This document shows positions 34,104 through 47,262 of a stretch of DNA of 64,000 nt, piece by piece. Source of the stretch: Dipteronia dyeriana (Eukaryota; Streptophyta; Magnoliopsida; Sapindales; Sapindaceae); the NCBI GenBank assembly GCA_032871835.1, contig CM065295.1, positions 39,182,360-39,246,359 of the forward strand. The letters run 5' to 3'. The position numbers and the translations under genes are program-made. The notes beneath the pieces were generated by a model. It saw only the letters and a list, made by a program, of their open reading frames with translations, ran no database searches and had not been told where the DNA came from. How positions within the stretch are numbered: the stretch's first letter is position 1; every line of letters begins with the position of its first letter.

Positions 34104-34399
34104 GAAAAATCCTAATACCCAAAATATATGAATTTAGTTTGGTGGGTTTTAAAAATTGGAGATAAAGATTGTATGAGAAAGATTTGTAGATCTGGATAGC
34201 AGCCATAAACAGAAGAAAAGAAGAGGTCATCCATGAACAGAAGAGAAGAGGTTTGCTGAAAAAAAAATTGTATGATGTGTAGGGTTTTGTCAAATATAAT
34301 GAAGTGGTATAATTTTATTAGATTGGCATGCCAACTCGACTCTTAAGCCAGAGGTACTGAAGCATCTTTTCTACAATCAGGTATTGCCAATAAATAAAG
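33881..34399. other. intergenic with (AT)n microsatellite
   Basis: An AT dinucleotide run lies at about 34063-34100. Otherwise no recognisable feature up to the copia LTR that starts at 34400. Confidence 0.6.
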
Positions 34400-34814
34400 T
34401 GTTGGAACCCGTTTACCGGTCACGCAACGGAATTAGGTTTTAAAAATTTAAATACAGATCATAAACGATATGGGACTAATGAACTTTGGATCATAATTCT
34501 TTTTCGGAACTTATACATATAAAAATTATTGCAATAATAAAATATATGTATATACAGGAAATTATAATCAATATAAAGAAGATGAAGAAAATCTAACCAA
34601 CGTTTGGAGGCTCCTTCACTTTATAATATGCTCATGTCTGAACCACTCGATCTTCTCGTTATTTCTCGGGACCGGTAACTACGTATGGACGAGTCACAGT
34701 TTCGGGATCATAGAATGGAGGATGAAGGAAAACTAAGAAACTCTTTCTTTATTTTCACTATCAACACTTGCAAATTAAATTGAAAAACTTGTGTCCATCT
34801 TATTGCCTAAAAAC

Positions 34815-34835
34815 ATATATATATATATATATATA
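34815..34835. repeat. (TA)n microsatellite, left border of pararetrovirus fragment
   Basis: Uninterrupted TA run of about 21 bp within copia LTR sequence. A similar run at 36106-36125 closes the viral segment on the right. Confidence 0.9.
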
Positions 34836-34836
34836 A

Positions 34837-36105
34837 ATGCCTAATGATGACATTGAAGGTGGTACTAACACGACTCTCTGTACGTATTTCATATTATTAG
34901 ACGAGGGATTGTCCACTACCACACCTTCGTCCTCACATCAAATAGGAGTGGTTATGAGACAGAACAATTATACCAATTTCTTTCTGAATTCTATAAGAGA
35001 ACAACTAGAGAAAATCGACATAAACCTTTCCCAAACCATTATTTCCCCTACAGAAGAAAGTATTCCTCTACAAGTCTTCGTTCCTTATGAAACATATACC
35101 TCATCCTCCAGAAATTCCAGAAAGGCAAAAGGAAAAATGCCCGAACAGAATGTATTTTCCATTGTTTATATAGATGATGTTTTAATATTTTCAAAAATAT
35201 TGACCAGCATTGGAAACATTTGGAAATATTCCTCAAAACCGTCAAACATCACGAGTTGGTTATTTCGGCTCCAAAAATTACCCTTTTCCAAACCAATATC
35301 AGATTTCTAGGCCATAATATCAAAAGATGAACAATTGTTCCCATTCAAAGGAGTTTAGATTTTGCTGACAAATTCCCGGATGAGATAAAAGACAAAATAC
35401 AATTGCAAATGTTATTGGGGTACCTGAATTATATTTCGAATTTCTACAAAGAACTCAGTATCATTTGTAAACCCCTTTTTCAAAGATTGAAAACCAATCC
35501 TCTCCCTTGGACAGAAGAACATACTAAAGCAACAACATGTAAAAAAATATGTTAAGAAACTCCCTTGTATGTCTATTTGTCATCCTACTGCCCCCCAAAA
35601 CTGTTGAAACAGATGCTTCAGAAATAGGATTTTGTGGCATTTTGAAACAAACTATTAATAACAGAGAATGTTTAGTTAGGTATGTTTCAGGATCCTGAAA
35701 TGACACCCAACGAAGTATTCGACTGTTAAAAAAAGAAATTTTAGCTATTGTCCTAGCAATTCAAAAATTACAAGATGATTTGATCAATCAAAAATTTATT
35801 TTGAGAGTTGATTGCCAATCGGTAAAATTTATTTTGAAAAAAGATGTAAAAAATCTTGCCTCTAAACAATTTTTTTTTAGATGGCAAGCCTTTTTATCTG
35901 CTTTTGAATTTGACATTGAATATATTAAAGGATCAGAAAATAGTCTCCCAGATTTTCTGACCAGAGAATTTTTACAGGGTGACAAATGACTAGCTCAAAC
36001 CGAGGTCGTCGTGGTGGCTGAAGCCCTGGTGGCAGAGGCTCCATAAGATCTAACTTATCAGACAAAGGTATGGACTTATCATTATCGACTTATCATACTT
36101 CCCCC
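34837..36105 (+). mobile_element. endogenous pararetrovirus (Caulimoviridae) fragment, degenerate
   Basis: Plus-strand remnant of a pararetroviral polyprotein. The recognisable part starts near 35155 with the reverse transcriptase active-site box YIDDV (35168-35182). RT thumb/connection sequence follows (LLGYLNYISNFYKELSIICK near 35410-35470), then RNase H remnants, best preserved at 35780-35989 with the closing block near 35930 (GSENSLPDFLTREFL). The frame changes after about 35200 and there are several stops, so it cannot encode a working protein. The open stretch 34837-35150 may be upstream polyprotein, but I cannot assign it. No coat, movement or protease domain is visible. The family resemblance is to plant endogenous pararetroviruses; the genus is not determined. 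Confidence 0.75.
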
Positions 36106-36125
36106 ATATATATATATATATATAT
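36106..36125. repeat. (TA)n microsatellite, right border of pararetrovirus fragment
   Basis: TA run after CTTCCCCC, followed by T-rich LTR sequence. Confidence 0.9.
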
Positions 36126-36169
36126 TTTTTTATGTGTCTCATGCATATACTTGCACGTAATGATGCGTG

Positions 36170-36800
36170 TATCTAGAGATGGCAAAATAGATTAGATCTA
36201 TTTGACCTTGTCCAGATCCATTGGCTCTTGTCCAGATCCATGTGTTTTGGATTAGGTATATATCTAATCTATATCAATTATGAACCCAAATGGATTTTGT
36301 CCAATCAGACCCACAATAATTATGGGTCGGTTATGGATCTTTATCGGGTATTATTTTGACCTGTTAAAAAACCACCCATATCTGTTTTTTTTAAATAAAA
36401 TAAGGTTTCATTTCTTTTTTCAAGTTTCAACGCCTCTTTTCACAATTTCACTCCCTATCCCACTCTCGCCGCAGTCTCCATCTCACTCTCGCTGGCGTCG
36501 ACACAGCACTAGCGAAGCATATCGGTTAGTCGTCTCTCTTAGCCGACTATTTTCGAACCTCTTTGTTTTTTCAATGGGTACGACTAATTTCAAATCTTTT
36601 TTTATTTTTATTTTGTGTTGATTCGTTTATGATGGGTTTTGTGATTTTCATCCGAATATGTTTTTGTTGTGATTTTCGTGCTTTTTGGATGATGGGTTTG
36701 ATGGGTTTGGTTTGGTTTGGTTTGGTTATTTGAAAACATTACATTGATCACAGGGCATTCTTTTAACTTTTTCTTTTTCTTTTTCACCAAACACTTCTAA
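36170..36800. mobile_element. hAT-like element fragment, one end only
   Basis: Starts TAGAGATGGCAAAA, a hAT-type end, followed by repeated GTCCAGATCCAT and ATGGGTCGG/ACCCA blocks and a CT-rich leader-like stretch (36430-36560). I see no matching right end or 8-bp duplication, so the right limit is approximate. It lies inside the copia 3' LTR. Confidence 0.45.
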
Positions 36801-38829
36801 AAGAATACATGAAACCTCCATGTTTATACTGTTTCGGGTTCTTGCTCCATGTTATTTATTTATTTTGTTGGTTTATTGATGGCATAAAAACCCATTAATC
36901 ACTCTGTATTTGTTATGTGTTGTCAAAATTCCTGTTATTTTTGCCAAAATCAGAAGACACTGAGCATAAAACAGATACATATCCAATTTGTTTTGCATAT
37001 ATAAGTATTTTTTGAAGTTATTTCAATTAATTTAATATTTGAATGAAGCAGTTGAAATCGAAGCTTCAAAATGATCATGTAACTGTGTGAGGCATATCAT
37101 TAGACTGGTCTTCGATTATAATTTTTCTTTTTTTTTGGCTTATCTGATTTACCTAACTTAAAGAATACGTGGATTTGATAGAAGTTTACGATGAATTTCA
37201 CTAAAATCTTAGAAGATTTGATATTCAACTTTAGACTGATTTTAAAACGAAGGCGTTTGTCAGTAAAGTATTACTTACCCGTCCACGGTTCTTGAAACTA
37301 ATCATTTTGAACAAATAATTGAACCAACTGTGAATAAGTGCACATGAATACACGGTGTATCTATCATCAGTTGTCTCATATTTCAAATATATATCACATA
37401 TCTATTTTAAAAAAAAAAAACTGATGATAACGTGTTCAAGTTAAAGTGTGATATCTCAGATCAATTTGTTTTTCAAATAAAAAAAATATATATATCTCTA
37501 ATATCCTTTTGTAATCGTTTGAAAACTGGTCATTATCTTTTATTCTAAAAGAAAATTAAAATTTATTTTGAATTTAAATATTTTAAATTCAATTTCAAAT
37601 ATTTAATAAAATAAAATATTTTTCATTCAGTGATTAATAACATAATTAAATAATCTTATTATTTAATTTATTTAATCACTATTATTCATTAATTAAATAA
37701 TCTCATTATTCAATTAATTAAATAATCTCATTATTCAATTAATTCCTGAATAAATAGGTGTCACTTTCGTAACACAATTAATTGGACAATCCAACTAATT
37801 AACCGTGACCCTTGTTACCTAAATCGATCGGGCTAGTAAGAGGACCTAATGGACCCATATTATTTTGAGCCCTAATAATTCTCGGAATCATTAATTAAAC
37901 TCTTTAATTAATATTCCTTGATTATTAACTCCGATGTTATTCCACTAAAAATCAGAAGTTGCACTCTCTCAACTGCAGACGCTTTTACACAGACCGATAC
38001 AACGCGTTGTCCATCGATATAGCTATTACATATGTGTGCTCCTCCACTGTAGTTCATAATTAGAGCTGGGTCATAATGTCTGTTATACCCCTATAATTAC
38101 ATATATCCTTTAAGTACCGTTGATTCTCTAATGGACAATAAATCTTATTTCCTCGCGGAATTAGGAGAGCGCTCATATTGTCCAAGCCCCGAATCAACCC
38201 TTAAGGGAAGACCATCTACTTCTCACAAGAATGAGTGGATTCCACTATTGTGTACAAATATTCCCAGCCAAAAGCCAAACCGCAATCCTAACATACGGAG
38301 CATATTGATCATAAAATACATCTGACCTCACCCATGGTATATCAAAGACTACGATTTAACCTGAAGGAGTCGATAAGACACTCAGGATTAAGATCACCCA
38401 CATATAGCCATAATTAGTTGATATATATGAATCTCATTGGTAAACAGATCTTGGTAAAAGATTCATATAGATCATGGCCCAGTCCTATATGATCACATCA
38501 TACAAGGTGCCTCCATTCTTGTATCTCATATGAATGATTCAGGATAGAATCATCATACATTACAGAATGGACCACAACTATAGATCAACCACAAATAAAG
38601 TACCCAACTTTATTTGCTATCTATGGACTCTTTAGATTACACGTCTCTTACTGTATCCATCCGTGTATGACACTCATATACATAGTTTTAGATTACATCT
38701 GGCAATCTTGGATGTTAAATATATGCACAAGTTTATAAAATAAATAACATAACAAGAATGAATTGAACTTATTTATTTATTTCATAAATCCATTTACAAA
38801 TTACATCTTTAGGGCATAAACCCAACAAT

Positions 38830-40290
38830 GTGATGGGCTTATCCAGATTTGGAACAACTTTCAGATAACTCAAGAACTTACGGAGCCAAACATGCCTATT
38901 TAGCTGCTTCACAATCGGCTACATATTCGGCTTCTATGGTGGAGTCAACAATGCAAGATTGCTTGATACTTCTCCACACAATGGCTCCACCACCTAGGGT
39001 GAATACTAATCCAGACATAGATTTCCTAGAATCCATGTCTAACTAAAAATCAGATTCTGTGTGTCTTAACGGTATCAAATCTTGCCGGAATACACTAGCA
39101 TATAATCTCTCGTTCTCCGAAGATACTTGAGAGTTGTCTTGACTGCAACCCAGTCATCCAATCATGGGTTGGATTGGTATCTGCTGACTACTCCCACTGC
39201 ATAGCAGATGTCTGGTCTTATGCATAACATAGCATACATGAGACTACCTACTGCCGATGCATAGAGTACACGTCTCATATCCTCAACTTCTTGAGGTGTC
39301 TTAGGACATTGTTCATTAGACAAGTGAACTCCATGCCTGGAAGGTAAATTACCTTTCTTGGAGTTTTACATCAAAAATCGCATAAGAATCTTATCGATAT
39401 ATGATGCCTAAGACAGTGCTTAGCGTTTGTTCTTATGATCCCTTAGAAGTTGGATCCCAATAAGATAACTCACCTCTCCCAAATCTTTCACTTGGAATTG
39501 GCTAGCCAGCCATCTCTTTACATCGACAACACTCCCACATCATTCCCAATGAGTAGGGTATCATCTACGTATATGACCAAGAAAACTACTTTATTGTCAA
39601 TGATGCGCTTGTATACACAAAGCTCATCGACATTCTGCTCGAAGCCATAGGTTTTGATCACATCATCAAACCTAATGTTCTAAGATCTAGATGCTTACTT
39701 AAGTCCATAGATGGATCTTTACAACTTGCAAATCTTTTGCTATTGATTTGGAGACACGAATCCATCTGGTTGCATCATATAGATGCTTTCATCAAGATTG
39801 CCATTCAAGAATGCAATCTTGACATCCATTTGCCAAATTTCATAATCAAAATAGGCAGCAATGAATAAGAGACTCATAATAGACTTAAACATGGCTACCG
39901 ACGAGAAGGTCTCTTCATAATCAACCCTCTCTTTCTAAGTATAACCCTTGGCCACTAGCCTTGCCTTGAAGGTCTCTACCTTCCCGTCTAGTCCTCTCTT
40001 TCTCTTGTAGATCCACTTACACCCTATGGGTTTTACCCTATCCTATAAGTCTACAAGATCCATACTGAGTTAGAGTACATGGACTCCATATTGAGATTCA
40101 TGGCTTTAAGCCATTCCTCTTTATCAGGATCTTAAATTGCATTATTAAATGTCAACGGATCATCCATACTATCAGCAGAGACAACACCTTGTCCCTCACT
40201 TATACCTAAATAGCGTTTAGGTTGTCTCACAACCCTCTCATTATATCTAGGTGATAGTGTATCCTGATCAGGAACCATCTGACTCTCAGA
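38830..40290 (-). pseudogene. copia reverse transcriptase and RNase H, degenerate
   Basis: Minus-strand reading gives the RT active-site block VIYVDDTLLIGNDVGVLS near 39530-39595, and near the left end the RNase H block CIVDSTMEAEYVADCEAAK (about 38890-38960). Both are split by stops and frame changes. Position between integrase and 3' LTR is as expected. Confidence 0.75.
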
Positions 40291-40293
40291 TGT

Positions 40294-41199
40294 TTATGGA
40301 TCAAAAACTCTTGTTGATGAAGCACTAGTCTCACCAGGCTCCAACTCACTCAATACAATCTTAGAACGAGGTTTATGGTCACTAATAAAATTGTCCTCAA
40401 GAAACGTTGCATTTGTCGATACAAATACTTTGTTATCTTCGGGACTATAGAAGTGTCCACCTCTGGTCTCCTTGGAGTATCCTACAAACAGGCAAACCAT
40501 AGACTTAGAGTCTAGCTTTCCATTTTTGTTCTTCAGCGCGTGTGCAGGACACTCCCATATGTGGAAATGTCGTAAAATAACTTTACGACCATTCCACAAC
40601 TCTAAGAAAGTCTTATGAACAGATTTGAATGGCACTACATTCAAAAGGTATGCCGCTGTTTGTAACACATATCCCCAAAAGAAATTTGGTAATGATGAGA
40701 AACTAATTATAGATTTCACCATTTCCATCAGGGTTCTATTTCTCCTCTCCGCTATACCATTTTGTTGAGGTGTACCGGGAGCTGTGAGTTGGGAAACTAT
40801 CCCATGCTCGACCATGAAGTTTTCAAACTCTTAGTCAAGGTATTCACCTCCACGATACGATCGTAGTGACTTGATAGTCCTACCTAATTGATTCTTAACT
40901 TCAGCTCAGAATTCTTTGAACATTTCAAATGTTTCCGACTTCCGTTGCATTAGGTAGACGTATATGTATCGTGAGTTGTCATCTATAAAGGTGACATAAT
41001 ACTCATAACCACCCCTAACTTTAACATTCATCGGTCCACTGACGTCTGTATGTATAAGCTCTAGCGGTTCTTTAGCTCTAAGCCATTTTTGAGTAAAGGG
41101 TATCTTAGTAATCTTACCTTCCAGACAAGATTCGCAGACAGGTAAGGTGACAACCTTTAACTCACTTAAAGGTCCACTTTTTACTAGTCTGTCTATCAT
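40294..41199 (-). pseudogene. copia integrase, two open pieces
   Basis: 41199-40906 contains the end of the zinc region (LPVCESCLEGKITK) and the first core Asp (HTDVSGPM) and second core region (FIDDNSRY). 40815-40294 resumes with TAPGTPQQNGIAERRNRTLM, which holds the catalytic Glu, then the integrase C-terminus with HIWECPAHA and LFVGYSKETRGGHFYSP. The join at about 40820-40905 has stops. Confidence 0.85.
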
Positions 41200-41651
41200 G
41201 TCAATGTTGATATGACCGAGCCTTAGATGCTAGAGATACGTGTCATTATCTAGAGAAATCTTATGTCGTTTAGTTTTTGGTTTTTCAACCTTAAACATTT
41301 CGGTGTTGAGCAGTGTAGTATGTATTAACGGTCTTAATACATACAAATTGATTTCATTAATTCCTGAACAAATATTCAGTCCATTCTTTCTAGTAATAAC
41401 AGACTCATTATTAAAAGAAACATAATATTTTTTGTTCTAACAACTTAGAAACTGAAATCAAATTCCGTGTAAATCCAGGAATATAAAATACATTATCCAA
41501 CAATATATAATTATTACAAAAACGTAATCTAATTATGCTCACTGCTCGTGCCGACACGACATCTCCTGACCTCATATGCATTGAGATGGCTCCCTCCTCT
41601 AGTTGTGTTCAAAGAAGAACAAACATGGTTAGTGGCCCCTGAATCAACTAT

Positions 41652-42432
41652 CTAGGGTGAAGAATCATCTTCCACTAAACATGACTCAAGAACAAGTAAA
41701 TCATATTTACCTTTCTTGGACTTCTTCTTGTTTTGGGCTTTCTTGGGTTTGGGCTTACCCTTTGCCTTCCCAACATACCTCTTTCTTTTCTTATTATTGG
41801 AGGAAGATGGTTCGACAATATTTGCCTCACCGGTCTTGCCTTTACAGTCCTTAGTCAATGACTCAAAGGTAGTGAGCAACTGTGTGAGACTGAACCTTAA
41901 TATGTTAATCTTGTAGTTACTCTTAAACTGATCGAAACTCTTCGAAAGAGTCTTCAATATGATGCTCACTTGACTGGGTTCATCAATGACCCCGTTATTG
42001 AATTTTACCGTTCTGAAGAAGGACATCATACTCAGGACATGTTCATGAACTGACGTACCTTCTTTCATGTGAGCGAGCATAGCAGAACGAACAGCATCGT
42101 GTCGCTTTTGCTCGGAGGGCTGCCTGAACATAGCTTGCAATGACTCCATGATTTCGAATGCTGAAGTCATTGATTCGTTCTTTGTGACAAACACGTCTTT
42201 CATAGAAGTCAACAGATATGTTCAGGCTTTCTCATCAGATGAGACCCAATGCTGGTATACCTCACGAACAGTTCGTGTGGCATTGGCAGCAGGCACTGGA
42301 GGACATTCCTCCATAAGCACAAACTTGAGGTCTTTAGTGACCAAAATTGCATTAATGTTAAGTTTCCACTTAGTGTAGTTATCACCAGTTAATTTATCGT
42401 TTGTAAGAATTTGAAGTAATGCAGAAGACATT
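41652..42432 (-). pseudogene. copia gag
   Basis: ATG near 42432 starts MSSALLQILTNDKLTGDNYT, a typical copia gag opening (LTGDNY..W). It breaks at TGA after SSDEKA near 42222 and continues to 41652 with NILRFSLTQLLTTFESL and a Lys-rich tail (KRKRYVGKAKGKPKPKKAQN). The CCHC knuckle is not visible. Just beyond the stop at 41652 comes IVDSGATNH-type protease sequence. Confidence 0.8.
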
Positions 42433-42458
42433 ATTGCTGAAATAAATAAATCATTCAT

Positions 42459-43967
42459 TCAGTCATTTAATTAAAACAAGTGCAAGTGTTTTGGTATAAA
42501 TTTAAATATGATGCATGAACATGTTTAACGAACTAGAACTACCCTAAAACTAGTTATTATACCAAGATAATCCAACATACCACAAAGAAGTGCCGCCTTA
42601 GGGTCGGTCAAGTCTTTGCATGTTGGACCGAGACATTCTTAATCAAATGATATTCTAGAATAACTCTTATTCCATATCATTAAATCATCGTTTAATCAGT
42701 CAGGTTTTTAATTAACAAACTTAATCAAAAACTTTGTGAGTGTAACCTACCATTTCAGATCTCACGAGCTTAACTCGAGAATTGCCGCCCTAGGGTCGGT
42801 CAATCCCGAAATACCCTCAGAAATCTTATCTGTTAGGAAGTCAACCTTGATATTGACCTTTGTGTAAACCCTCCTTAGGGAGGACGAAAGCAAAGCCGTC
42901 ATGAGGCCCCACTCGGATCTCACGGTGTTGAACTAAGGATGGAGACCGCGGGATATATATGTCATATATCCCTCTCCCACTCACTATTTTAAAAACAGGG
43001 TTTTCTATTATCCCTAATGCACCTAGACTTTACAGGATCAAACGACTATCTTTAATCAAGTTATCTAGTACATTAACTAATTAGAGTCAAATTCTAATTA
43101 ACTAATAAATTATTAATGATTTTTAACAATTAAAAATCTAATCTATTAGTGAACAATCTAAGTTTTAGTAAACTATTTACTAAGGTCAGATTATTATGAT
43201 AGTGTTTACTACCAAGTTTTAACTATTAAAACTCTAACACTTTATTCGGTCCATTTACTATTAGGAAATTAATCATATTAATCCTAATTATAAAAAATGA
43301 CCTCATTAATCTAACTTATTAAACTTTTTAATAACTAGATTAATATTAATGAGAATTACCAAGTTTTTTAATTATTAAAAAACTAATCTCATTTTCATAG
43401 CCAATTATGTATTTATCCATTTTAATTACATTAAAAAAAAATACATAAATTATCAGGCTATGATGCATGTATGACATATCAAATATATTTGTGTAGGCAT
43501 ATGTAATCTAAATGATATAGTATACATGACAATGCTTTTATCATCACATAATATAAATCATGCATGAATTGATCGAGTAATGTGGATTATTTAATCTAAA
43601 AAATGAAATTCTAAAATTACAAAAATACCGCCAAGGCATCCTTGGTCTTCTTGTAATTTCCGAGTCTTTCAGTCTCTTCAAGTCACTCCGATTCATCTCA
43701 TGAATCCTTCTTCGCGATTTTTATAGGTCTTCAATATAAGTTACATTTTTTTACAATACAATAACAGTAAAAAATTAATAATAATAAATTTATACAACCT
43801 ACGAACCCTAAATCCACAGTACCATATAATTAACGATCAATCATGTTCTTGTAAATTAATAAATTAAATATACATAAAAAAACATCATACAGTCCATTTA
43901 AATCGTGTCTACACAATCATACATGCAGGAGCATCGAAAACAATTTCCTGTTCCGAAAATAAAATTG
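42459..43967 (-). other. copia 5' leader
   Basis: About 1.5 kb between primer site and gag with no reading frame. A 21-22 bp sequence (TGCCGCCTTAGGGTCGGTCA type) occurs at 42591-42611 and 42782-42803. It could be a packaging or structural signal, or simple duplication. Confidence 0.5.
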
Positions 43968-43981
43968 GCTATGATACCAAT
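43968..43981 (-). promoter_or_regulatory. copia primer-binding site (initiator tRNA-Met type)
   Basis: Minus strand after the LTR end CCAACA reads ATTGGTATCATAGCC, close to the TGGTATCAGAGC complement of initiator tRNA-Met used by most plant copia elements. Confidence 0.8.
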
Positions 43982-44801
43982 TGTTGGAACCTTGTTCACC
44001 AGTCACACAATGGAATTAAGTTTTAAATTTTTTAATACAGATCGTAAACGATCTGGGACCAGCGAACTTTGGATCATAATTGAAACAAATATTATGGTGT
44101 GTATAGAATTAATCTAGGGGGGGTGAATAGATTTTAAACAATTTTACCCAATTTTCGTTAAAGGTCAAGTTTACGAAAATGCTCCTAGCTAGTTGCAATA
44201 AAATCACAAGTGTAAAAATGCGGAAATATAAAAGACACTTGAGATATACGTGGAAAACTTCTAAATGGGAAAACCATGGGCTGATATGTGCGCCACACAT
44301 GAACCTCGAATTCACTAATGGCAAGAGAATTACAACCTAATCCTGGTTTAAATTCACCACCCTTACCTAATCCCGATATAAGTGAACCTAGTCCATCTTG
44401 CTTGTGATTTAAGCTACCTATTCCCGGAAGCAACACAAGACTTACTTCTCAATGAAGAGATAAAGTGTCCTATGTGAATATGTGAAGATATTCAATGAAC
44501 AAACAAGGCTAGGAAACCCTATATGCTTATCTAGGATAATGAGATGACAAATAATGCAATCCTAGATATCAAATGCTAAATGACATGTTCAAGAAGCTTA
44601 GCTAAACATAGATTAAACAATCCTATGAAGCTATCACAATAAAACACTCAATCATGGCATCACAACAATCTCTAATTTGTATCTAGAAAATCTTCTAAGA
44701 GCATACAAATAATTAAATAGAAGGTTTAGCAAGTAAAACACTTAACTTGTAAGAAGATAGTGAAGAACTTACCAAACAAGATGTGATGAAGTAACCCTAT
44801 C

Positions 44802-45673
44802 TGTTGTATGTAAATTTTACCAAGCATACATGTCATTGACAGGAAGGAAAAAATAGCCAGGTGGATGCTCAAATGGGCATCCGGGAAATATCCTACAAGG
44901 CATCATTAAAGAGAAGAAAGCCCGAGTAAGCATATACTGAATAAAACCTACTCGGGATCAGCTAACAGCACTCGGGACTGATTAAATAACACTTCAACTC
45001 TGGCTCAAACGGTACTACTCGGGACCATCAGGTATTACTCTTACTCGGGAATAAATACGACCCGAGTAAGAACTTGGTGCTTATTTCATACGGATTGTCA
45101 TTAAATACATGACGATATCCATCAGGAAGGAATCCCAAATGAAATAGAGTATTAAATCAGAAGAGTCCCCAATCAGGAAATAACTTGATTTCTTTACGAA
45201 GACTACATTCTTATAAGGAAAGAAGTCCAAATTGAACTGCACTACTAGGATCCCACTCGATTTCCATGAGACTCCGAAACAGGAAAGAAGACAAATCAAC
45301 TTCAAGCAAGTAACCGAATCACAATTAAATACAAAGATCTTGTATTACTTGTACAAAGCAGATTAGGGTTCTATAAGCATATAAATAGACCCATTATCTG
45401 GCTCAAAAAGATATAGGCAATATAGCATACAACAATCACAGAAAATACAGAGAGGAAAAAGAGAGATTGAGAGCTTGTAAAACATCTTATTCTCTCAGTG
45501 GATTTTGGCTTGGTTGATCTTTCAACCACCAGTGGATGTTTCTCCGGCCGTCGGAGTTTTACCACGTAAATTTTGTCTTTATTACTCTCTTTGCATCTCT
45601 TTCTCTTTAAATCAATAGCCGAAATCTAATCCTTGCTGACTTTTCAGGCATAATCCAGAAATCGACGTCAACA
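44802..45673 (+). repeat. gypsy left LTR (872 bp)
   Basis: TGTTGTATGT..GTCAACA. A promoter-like CATATAAATAGACCC lies near 45378. ACTCGGGA/CCCGAGTA-type blocks recur in U3. Confidence 0.93.
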
Positions 45674-45720
45674 ATTGGCGCTAGAGGGAGGGGCTGAACC
45701 TCCGAACTTGTTAAAAAGCA

Positions 45721-46645
45721 ATGGCAGGAAGCAGAAGTAGTTCAGGGAATGGCCAAAGATCACCAGGCGATTTCCATATTGGCAATACGTCACAAAATCC
45801 TGCAGCAAACACATAAAACCAGCCTGCGCACCTGGCGGGGATCCAGCAAGTTTCTCCAACCAGCAGAGATCTTACGCTGCGTTTCCAAGAGGCCCTACAA
45901 CAATTGGTGACTGATGCAGCAAGTGAAGGGATTGATCTATTGGCCGCAGGAGAACATACTCCCAATTCTCCACCCGTAAGGCTCCGTTCGATGGTGGTGG
46001 GGCCAGGAATAACTATGCCAGAAACCAGAAGGAACTCTTCCCCAATCAATCCAGCTGGACAGAAAACACTAGAAGAGGAAAATCACCAGAGGCTGGATCG
46101 CAATCAAACAATACGAGTCAGACATCGTAAATACGATCGGCGCAGAGAACGGTCATCATCAGAAGACAGTGATCAACACCATCGTAAACGTCATCATGGA
46201 GTCACACGAGGGTTCCAGCATCAGAGTGAAGAATCTGAAGAAAGAATGACAGTTACCCAACGATTCAACAGTCAAGGAAGCCCGGTGGGGGACAAAGATG
46301 TCACAATCAAGAGCCTAACTCGAGAAGTAGAGAATAACAGGCGACAGATGGAGGCACTAGTCAGACGTTACGGCTATAACGATCTATCCGACGATGACTC
46401 CGATAGTCCATTTACCAGGGAGATTTTATGGACCCCTTTCTCAGAAAGATTCAGGATGCCGCATGTGGAGCAATTCAAAAAAGATACAGATCCAAAGGAG
46501 CACGTTAGACGCTATAAAAGTGCCATGGCTCAATATGCCCGCAGTGACCCCCTATTGTGTCTCAACTTTCCGCAGACACTGGGAGGACACAGGCTCAAGA
46601 TGGTTCGGAAGACTACCCCTGGCAAGCATCGGAAATTTTAGCTAG
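45721..46645 (+). pseudogene. gypsy gag, broken
   Basis: ATG at 45721, 48 bp after the LTR. TAA at codon 32 (45814-45816), then open from 45904 to 46641. The gag core shows as PFTREILWTPFSERFRMPHV and DPKEHVRRYKSAMAQYA. A one-base insertion near 46600 shifts the frame; the continuing frame reads WFGRLPLASIGNF and then TAG at 46643-46645. Further gag-like fragments with stops continue to about 47200, including a Lys/Glu-rich piece at 46827-47057. Confidence 0.85.
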
Positions 46646-47262
46646 TTGAGCATGAGCTTCTCAAGGCAATTCCTGAGCAACGTTCACAGAAAGAAGTCGG
46701 TGGCCTACCTCTCTAAAACAGGGGAAGGACGAGTCATTAAAAAAATACTTAGGCCGGTTCGGCCAATCAGTATCAGAAATTGGCAGCGCTAATGATGAAG
46801 CAATTATTGTTGCCTTCACCAATAACTTGCAGAATGGACGACTATCCTTCGATTTGAGAAGAGCACGGCTGACAAGGTATGCCGACATGATGGATATGGC
46901 GGGAGGATACGCTCTAGCCGAGGAAGAAGAGTTAGCTACAGGAGGAAGCTATATGCATGGAGGAAACCCCGAACAGAAGAATACCGAATCCAAGGGGCAG
47001 AATCAAAAGGAAAAAACGGAAAGGGAACGGCAAGGAGAAAAACAAGGATGGGGGTAATCGGCCCAACACCTAACGGTCCACAGAGAAATACCAAGGCAGA
47101 TATACCAATTACACCCCTCGGTGACAATCACAGTTCGCCTAGAGAGATACAACCAAGTATTGCAGGTTTCATAAAGAAACCAGGCATGAAACTTCAAAGT
47201 GTTTTCAGCTCAGAGATTACATAGAAACTCTTATTTGGGAAGGGCACCTGCGAGATGTAATC

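Larger units (their letters stand above)
34400..38827 (-). repeat. 3' LTR of minus-strand copia element, interrupted
   Basis: On the minus strand it starts TGTTGGGTTTATGCCC (38827 inward) and ends GGTTCCAACA (34400). It is interrupted by the pararetrovirus fragment (about 34837-36105) and a hAT-like fragment from 36170. The remainder, roughly 2 kb, has long AT-rich stretches and no gene. Confidence 0.8.

Noticed and set aside
36608..36790. Lys/Thr-rich frame near a GGTTTGGTTT run
   Set aside because: It is a translation of a simple (GGTTT)n stretch.
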